This document shows positions 60,278 to 64,000 of a DNA stretch of 64,000 bases, in pieces. The stretch is from Streptomyces sp. Ru62 (GTDB lineage: Bacteria > Actinomycetota > Actinomycetes > Streptomycetales > Streptomycetaceae): assembly GCF_002920615.1 (NCBI RefSeq), contig NZ_PQSU01000011.1, forward strand, positions 1 through 64,000, read 5' to 3'. The notes under the pieces are model-generated. The model worked only from the letters and a program-made list of their open reading frames with translations, was not told where the DNA came from and made no database searches. Made by a program: the position numbers and the translations under genes. Numbering within the stretch: position 1 is the first letter of the stretch; each line of letters opens with the position of its first letter.

Positions 60278-61194
60278 CGCTCCGGGGCCGCTGTCGCGGG
60301 TTCCGGGAACGGCCGTCCCGTGACGACGGCGGCGATCGCCGTTCCGCGCGCGAAGGCGTTCTCCTCCGCGAGGGCGACCAGTCCGAACAGCAACTTGGCG
60401 ACATAAAGGCGCTCCACGGGCAGCCCGTGCCGCTGCTCGAAGTCCTGTGCGAACGCCTCAAGTTCCGCTGTCGTGCGGGCGTAACCGCCGCAGTGGAAAC
60501 GGTCGTCCAGGGTCCAGGTGCCGCTGCGGGCGCCGAAGGCACGTTCCTGCAGAGCCGCTACGTCGGCCTCCAGGAATCCGCCCTTCAGGACCGGTACGCC
60601 GAGCGCGCGCTGGCCGGCCGCGAGTCCGGCGGCGAGGCCGGCGAGGGTGCCGCCGGTGCCGCAGGCGACCGCGACGACGTCGGCCCGGCCGCGCAGTTCC
60701 GTGCCGAGGGCGCGGCAGCCGCGGACCGCCTCGGCGTTGCTGCCGCCCTCGGGGACGACGTACGCGTCCTCGGCGCCGGCCGCGCGCAGGATCCCGGCCA
60801 GGGTCTCCGGTTCGGTCTTGCGGCGATATGTCGATCTGTCGACGAAATGCAGCCGCATGCCGTCGGCCGCGCACCGGGCCAGGGAGGGGTTGAGGGGGCG
60901 GTCGGCCAGCTCCTGGCCGCGGACCACGCCTGTGGTCGGCAGCCCCAGCAGGCGGCCCGCGGCGGCCGTGGCTCGCAGGTGGTTGGAGTAGGCCCCGCCG
61001 AAGGTGACCAGGGCCCGGCCGTCGGCCGCCGCGATGTTGGGCACCAGTTTGCGCCACTTGTTGCCGATCAGCTGCGGGTGGATGAGGTCGTCCCGCTTGA
61101 GCAGCAGCCGGAGCCCGCGGCGCTCGAACCGGCCGTCCCGCACCTCGTTGAGGGGCGAGGGGAGGCGGGGGCTGAGCGGATCGGGGCTGGACAC
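60274..61194 (-). CDS. PLP-dependent ACC deaminase/D-cysteine desulfhydrase-family enzyme
   Basis: A 306-residue fold-type II PLP enzyme. The internal aldimine Lys is in LIGNKWRKL (about residue 46), the substrate loop is GGAYSNHLRATAAAG and the phosphate loop is CGTGGTLAGLAAG. It belongs to the ACC deaminase/D-cysteine desulfhydrase family; which activity applies cannot be read from sequence. GTG 61194 (VSSPDPL) is preferred, since upstream codons run into tandem repeats. Confidence 0.88.
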   Translation of the reverse strand: MSSPDPLSPRLPSPLNEVRDGRFERRGLRLLLKRDDLIHPQLIGNKWRKLVPNIAAADGRALVTFGGAYSNHLRATAAAGRLLGLPTTGVVRGQELADRPLNPSLARCAADGMRLHFVDRSTYRRKTEPETLAGILRAAGAEDAYVVPEGGSNAEAVRGCRALGTELRGRADVVAVACGTGGTLAGLAAGLAAGQRALGVPVLKGGFLEADVAALQERAFGARSGTWTLDDRFHCGGYARTTAELEAFAQDFEQRHGLPVERLYVAKLLFGLVALAEENAFARGTAIAAVVTGRPFPEPATAAPER

Positions 61195-61207
61195 GGCTTC
61201 ATTGTCG

Positions 61208-61425
61208 CCCGGTACGGACGCGGGCGGGGACGGGGTCACCCGGGCTGTCCGGCGCCCGGTACGGACGCGGGGCGGGGACGGGGTCACCCGGGCTGTCCGG
61301 CGCCCGGTACGGACGGGGGGCGGGGCGGGGGCACAGACCTGCCCGGCGCCGGGTACGGACGCGGGTCACCGACCTGTCCGGCGGCGGTACGGACGCGGGG
61401 GCACCGACGCGTCCGGACAGCACGC
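61208..61425. repeat. Degenerate tandem repeat array, about five copies of 45-48 bp
   Basis: Units begin CCGGTACGGACGCGGG and include GGGTCACCCGGGCTGTCCGGCG. They start near 61208, 61255, 61303, 61348 and 61383; the first two are nearly identical and later ones diverge and shorten. It lies between two minus-strand genes. No protein-coding signal is seen. Confidence 0.8.
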
Positions 61426-62019
61426 CTAGTCCTTCAGCCGTTCCCGCACCCGCTCCCTCAGCCAGGACATCTCGAAACCCCGGGGGTCCACCTTCCCCGG
61501 CTGCCACTCCCGGTGGCCGATGACCGACCGTTCCGTCCACCCGTGGTGCCGGCACAGTGCCGCGGCGACCCGCTCGATCGCCTCAAGCTGTTCGTCCGGC
61601 CACGGATCCTCCCCGTCGCCGAGGTTCTCGCACTCGAAGCCGTAGAAGTGCCGGTTGCCGTCGGTGTTGGCCTCGTTGTCCGGCGGCAGCCCCTTCTCGG
61701 CGATCACCGCGCGCAGTACCTCGTCGTCCCCGAGCCCGGCGTGGTTGGCGCGGCCGTAGCCCACCAGGTGGACCGTGCCGTCCTTGGTGATCACGCCGTG
61801 GCACAGCGGCCCCGGCAGGTCCGGGTGGCCGTCCCGGCACACCTCCACCGTGCGCGCGCTGCCCTTGGTCACCGTGTGGTGGATCATCACGCCGTGGACC
61901 GGACCCCAGGGGCCCTTGTGATTGCGGTTGTGGTGCTGCCAGTCGCCGACCTCGACGACCGTGACGCCCTCCGCCCTGAGCGCGTCCAGAAATCCGCTCG
62001 CCGACATGGGTGGGGCCAT
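61426..62019 (-). CDS. N-acetylmuramoyl-L-alanine amidase (Amidase_2/PGRP type)
   Basis: A 197-residue Amidase_2 domain protein. Zinc ligands are visible in MIHHTVTKG, a NHAG motif mid-domain, and IGHREWQPGKVDP at the end with a further Asp. There is no signal peptide in the chosen start (ATG 62019), so it may be cytoplasmic, released by lysis or exported by another route. A later ATG at 62007 is possible. It would cleave the amide bond between muramic acid and L-alanine. Confidence 0.88.
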   Translation of the reverse strand: MAPPMSASGFLDALRAEGVTVVEVGDWQHHNRNHKGPWGPVHGVMIHHTVTKGSARTVEVCRDGHPDLPGPLCHGVITKDGTVHLVGYGRANHAGLGDDEVLRAVIAEKGLPPDNEANTDGNRHFYGFECENLGDGEDPWPDEQLEAIERVAAALCRHHGWTERSVIGHREWQPGKVDPRGFEMSWLRERVRERLKD

Positions 62020-62318
62020 GCCCGACTCCTTCGTGCCGTGCCCGTGCGGCCGCCGGTCGCGGCTGCCGGATGTCCTGCCTGCTTCTACCGAAACCGGACG
62101 TCCCGGACCACATCGTTCGTACGGTGTGCGAGCCGATCCGGACAGAGGGGGGCATGCGGTGCGGGCCGGGGCGAGGTCCCCCATCGTGCCCAGTAATCCG
62201 ATGATCCATTCCCGCTCTTTCGGGTAATGGCGCGCACACGCTCCGTGCTGGGACGCTCGATGCGAGACCGGTGCCCGGCGCACTTCGGCACCGGGCATAC
62301 ATGGGAGGGCATTTCTCT

Positions 62319-63725
62319 ATGTCGGTAGGCGAAGAGGTCCGCACGGATCAGGGCAGGCCGCAGCAGTCCCTCGGGACGGCGGCCGCGCGGAACCTGGCCA
62401 CCACCACCAAGTCCGCTCCGCAGATGCAGGAGATCAGCTCCCGCTGGCTGCTGCGCACGCTTCCCTGGGTGGACGTCCAGGGCGGCACGTACCGGGTGAA
62501 CCGGCGTCTGACGTACGCCGTCGGCGACGGCCGGATCACCTTCGTGAAGACCGGCAACCAGGTGGAGGTCATCCCGGACGAACTGGGCGAGCTGCCGGCC
62601 CTGAGGTCGTACGAGGACGGGGAGGTGCTGGCCGAACTGGCCCGCCGCTGCCGGCAGCGCGACTTCGCACCCGGCGAGGTGATCGCCGACTTCGGCAACC
62701 AGACGGACGAGGTCTACCTGCTCGCCCACGGCCGGGTGGAGAAGGTCGGCACGGGTCCCTACGGCGACGACGCCGTCCTCGGTGTCCTCGCCGACGGCGC
62801 CTACTTCGGCGACCAGGCGCTGCTCGACCCGGAGGCGATCTGGGAGTACACCGTCCGCGCGGACACCTCGACCACGGTGCTGATCCTCAGCCGCCAGGAC
62901 TTCCAGCAGGTCGCGGAGCGCTCCGACTCGCTGCGCGCGCACCTGGAACGGCTGCGCTCGATCCCCGAGCAGCGGACCAACAAGTACGGGGAGAAGGAGG
63001 TCGAGCTGGCGGCCGGCCACTCCGGCGAGCCCGACATCCCGCACACCTTCGTGGACTACGAGCCACGGCCCCGCGAGTACGAACTGAGCATCGCCCAGAC
63101 CGTGCTGCGCATCCACTCGCGCGTGGCCGACCTCTACAACCAGCCGATGAACCAGACCGAGCAGCAGCTGCGGCTCACGGTCGAGGCGCTGAAGGAGCGC
63201 CAGGAGCACGAGCTGGTCAACAACCCGGAGTTCGGTCTGCTCAGCAACTGCGAGTACGACCAGCGGATCCAGCCGCACGACGGCGTGCCGAGCCCGGACG
63301 ACCTGGACGAGCTGCTCAGCCGCCGCCGCGGCACCAAGCTCCTCCTGGCCCACCCGCGCGCCATCGCCGCGATCGGGCGCGAGCTGAACAAGCGGGGACT
63401 GGTCCCGGAGACCATCGACATCGCCGGCAACCGCATCCCCACCTGGCGCGGGGTGCCGATCTACCCGTGCAACAAGATCCCGATCAGCGAGGCCCGTACG
63501 ACCTCCATCATCGCCATGCGTACCGGCGAGGCCGACCAGGGCGTCATCGGCCTCAGGCAGTCCGGCATCCCGGACGAGATCGAGCCGAGCCTGTCCGTCC
63601 GGTTCATGGGCATCAACGAGCAGGCCATCATCAAGTACCTGGTGACGGCCTACTACTCGGCCGCGGTCCTGGTGCCCGACGCGCTCGGCGTGCTGGAGAA
63701 CGTCGAGATCGGTCGATGGAGGTGA
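62319..63725 (+). CDS. Family 2B encapsulin shell protein with cyclic-nucleotide-binding insertion (EshA/EshB-like)
   Basis: A 468-residue protein related to Streptomyces EshA/EshB. An N-terminal HK97-like segment (SSRWLLRTLPWVDVQGGTYRV) is followed by an inserted CRP-type cyclic-nucleotide-binding domain (about 95-210, with FAPGEVIADFGN and GAYFGDQALLDPE). The rest of the shell fold runs to the end (SIAQTVLRIHSRVADLYNQ, LLAHPRAIAAIG, PSLSVRFMGINEQAIIKYLV). Family 2B encapsulins form protein compartments and are often encoded beside terpenoid enzymes. The next gene starts 112 bp downstream. ATG 62319 is chosen. The CNBD residues that bind phosphate look atypical, so the ligand is uncertain. 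Confidence 0.9.
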   Translation: MSVGEEVRTDQGRPQQSLGTAAARNLATTTKSAPQMQEISSRWLLRTLPWVDVQGGTYRVNRRLTYAVGDGRITFVKTGNQVEVIPDELGELPALRSYEDGEVLAELARRCRQRDFAPGEVIADFGNQTDEVYLLAHGRVEKVGTGPYGDDAVLGVLADGAYFGDQALLDPEAIWEYTVRADTSTTVLILSRQDFQQVAERSDSLRAHLERLRSIPEQRTNKYGEKEVELAAGHSGEPDIPHTFVDYEPRPREYELSIAQTVLRIHSRVADLYNQPMNQTEQQLRLTVEALKERQEHELVNNPEFGLLSNCEYDQRIQPHDGVPSPDDLDELLSRRRGTKLLLAHPRAIAAIGRELNKRGLVPETIDIAGNRIPTWRGVPIYPCNKIPISEARTTSIIAMRTGEADQGVIGLRQSGIPDEIEPSLSVRFMGINEQAIIKYLVTAYYSAAVLVPDALGVLENVEIGRWR

Positions 63726-63837
63726 CGTCTCCGCACGTCGTGGCCGTGTCCCCGCCCCCCGGGGCGGGTAGGCCCTCGGAGTACGCGTCCGGCCGGGCCG
63801 GTGACGTCGTACTCCGCGGACCTGGCGAGGGGGAGGC

Positions 63838-64000
63838 ATGGCCGAGTTCATGACGGAGACCGAAGAGCGTTCCTCCGGTGTGCCGCGTCCCGGCACACCG
63901 GGGGAGCCACCCGAGAAGGCCGGGGACGGCGCCGCCTCTCCGCTCGACGCACACGAGGCGGCGGCCCAGCTGGAGCGCGCCCGGGCGCTGGTCGACCCGG
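63838..64000 (+). CDS. Partial CDS at window edge, probable encapsulin cargo (polyprenyl synthase-like)
   Basis: ATG 63838 with GGGGGAGG upstream opens a frame that runs off the window at 54 visible codons. The visible part is an Ala/Gly/Pro-rich disordered N-terminus (about 36 residues), then a helix AAAQLERARALVDP. This start resembles the polyprenyl synthetase-type proteins encoded beside EshB-like shells in Streptomyces, as I recall, and a disordered N-terminus is typical for family 2 encapsulin cargo. Identity is inference because the catalytic region lies outside the window. Confidence 0.5.
   Translation, partial: MAEFMTETEERSSGVPRPGTPGEPPEKAGDGAASPLDAHEAAAQLERARALVDP

Overview
The window is chromosomal DNA from a Streptomyces species. 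It has very high G+C with third-position GC bias, GTG starts, WhiB, sigma-R/RsrA and DasR regulators, and initiator tRNA genes without an encoded CCA. Several proteins (epi-isozizaene synthase, sigma-R, DasR, HisN) resemble S. coelicolor proteins as I remember them, and the gene order resembles that of the S. coelicolor chromosome around SCO5190-SCO5250. That comparison is from memory, not from a search. No phage, IS element, integrase or CRISPR array is visible.

Layout. 35-6796: an ABC1/UbiB-type kinase and a ThiF-like protein (minus), a YgjP-type metallopeptidase, and a TerD-AIM24 fusion followed by two AIM24 paralogues. 6955-13423: NUDIX hydrolase, zincin-like protein, NAD-dependent epimerase, MoaE, a low-complexity gap, a 57-residue membrane protein, a YlbL-type PDZ/Lon protease and a PPA1309-like protein. 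13588-18745: a large UPF0182 membrane protein and a Sel1-repeat protein between two identical initiator tRNA genes. 18883-24084: Fur-type repressor and divergent catalase, CBS protein, HisN, a TetR regulator, a zinc-ribbon protein and an SMR exporter. 24169-28773: rsgA, aroA, a membrane zinc peptidase, an SRAP protein and an alpha/beta hydrolase. 28778-34523: the sigR-rsrA thiol-stress operon, two HD/HD-GYP membrane proteins, a TPR protein and peptide deformylase.

34814-37293 is the two-gene sesquiterpene operon (epi-isozizaene synthase plus CYP170-type P450), expected to make albaflavenone. 37316-42771 holds a GlxA-type AraC regulator, a small membrane protein, an apparently frameshifted secreted protein, and nrdAB. 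The nrdAB operon has a cobalamin riboswitch and two NrdR-like boxes 31 bp apart. 43155-46775 is a large membrane-anchored NACHT/STAND-type ATPase of unknown role. 46796-50654 carries a sodium:solute symporter pair, dasR and nagB with DasR-type operators. 50771-54495 has an SDR enzyme with divergent TetR, a PdtaS-like histidine kinase preceded by an orphan DasR-type site, and a WhiB protein of the WblE type. 54817-60277 holds a lipid kinase, a membrane protein, the ushX-sigH stress sigma operon, a UBP zinc finger and a CPA1 antiporter. 60274-64000 holds a PLP deaminase, a tandem-repeat spacer, an amidase, an EshA/EshB-like family 2B encapsulin shell with a cyclic-nucleotide-binding insertion, and the start of its likely partner gene.

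Much of the region reads as regulated stress and metabolism: thiol-oxidative stress (sigR-rsrA), peroxide (Fur-catalase), osmotic stress (sigH-ushX), amino-sugar sensing (dasR-nagB) and dNTP supply (nrdAB). Each has visible cis-elements or translational coupling. The strongest candidates for less-described biology are the NACHT-type ATPase, the encapsulin locus cut by the right edge, the TerD/AIM24 cluster and the orphan DasR-type operator.
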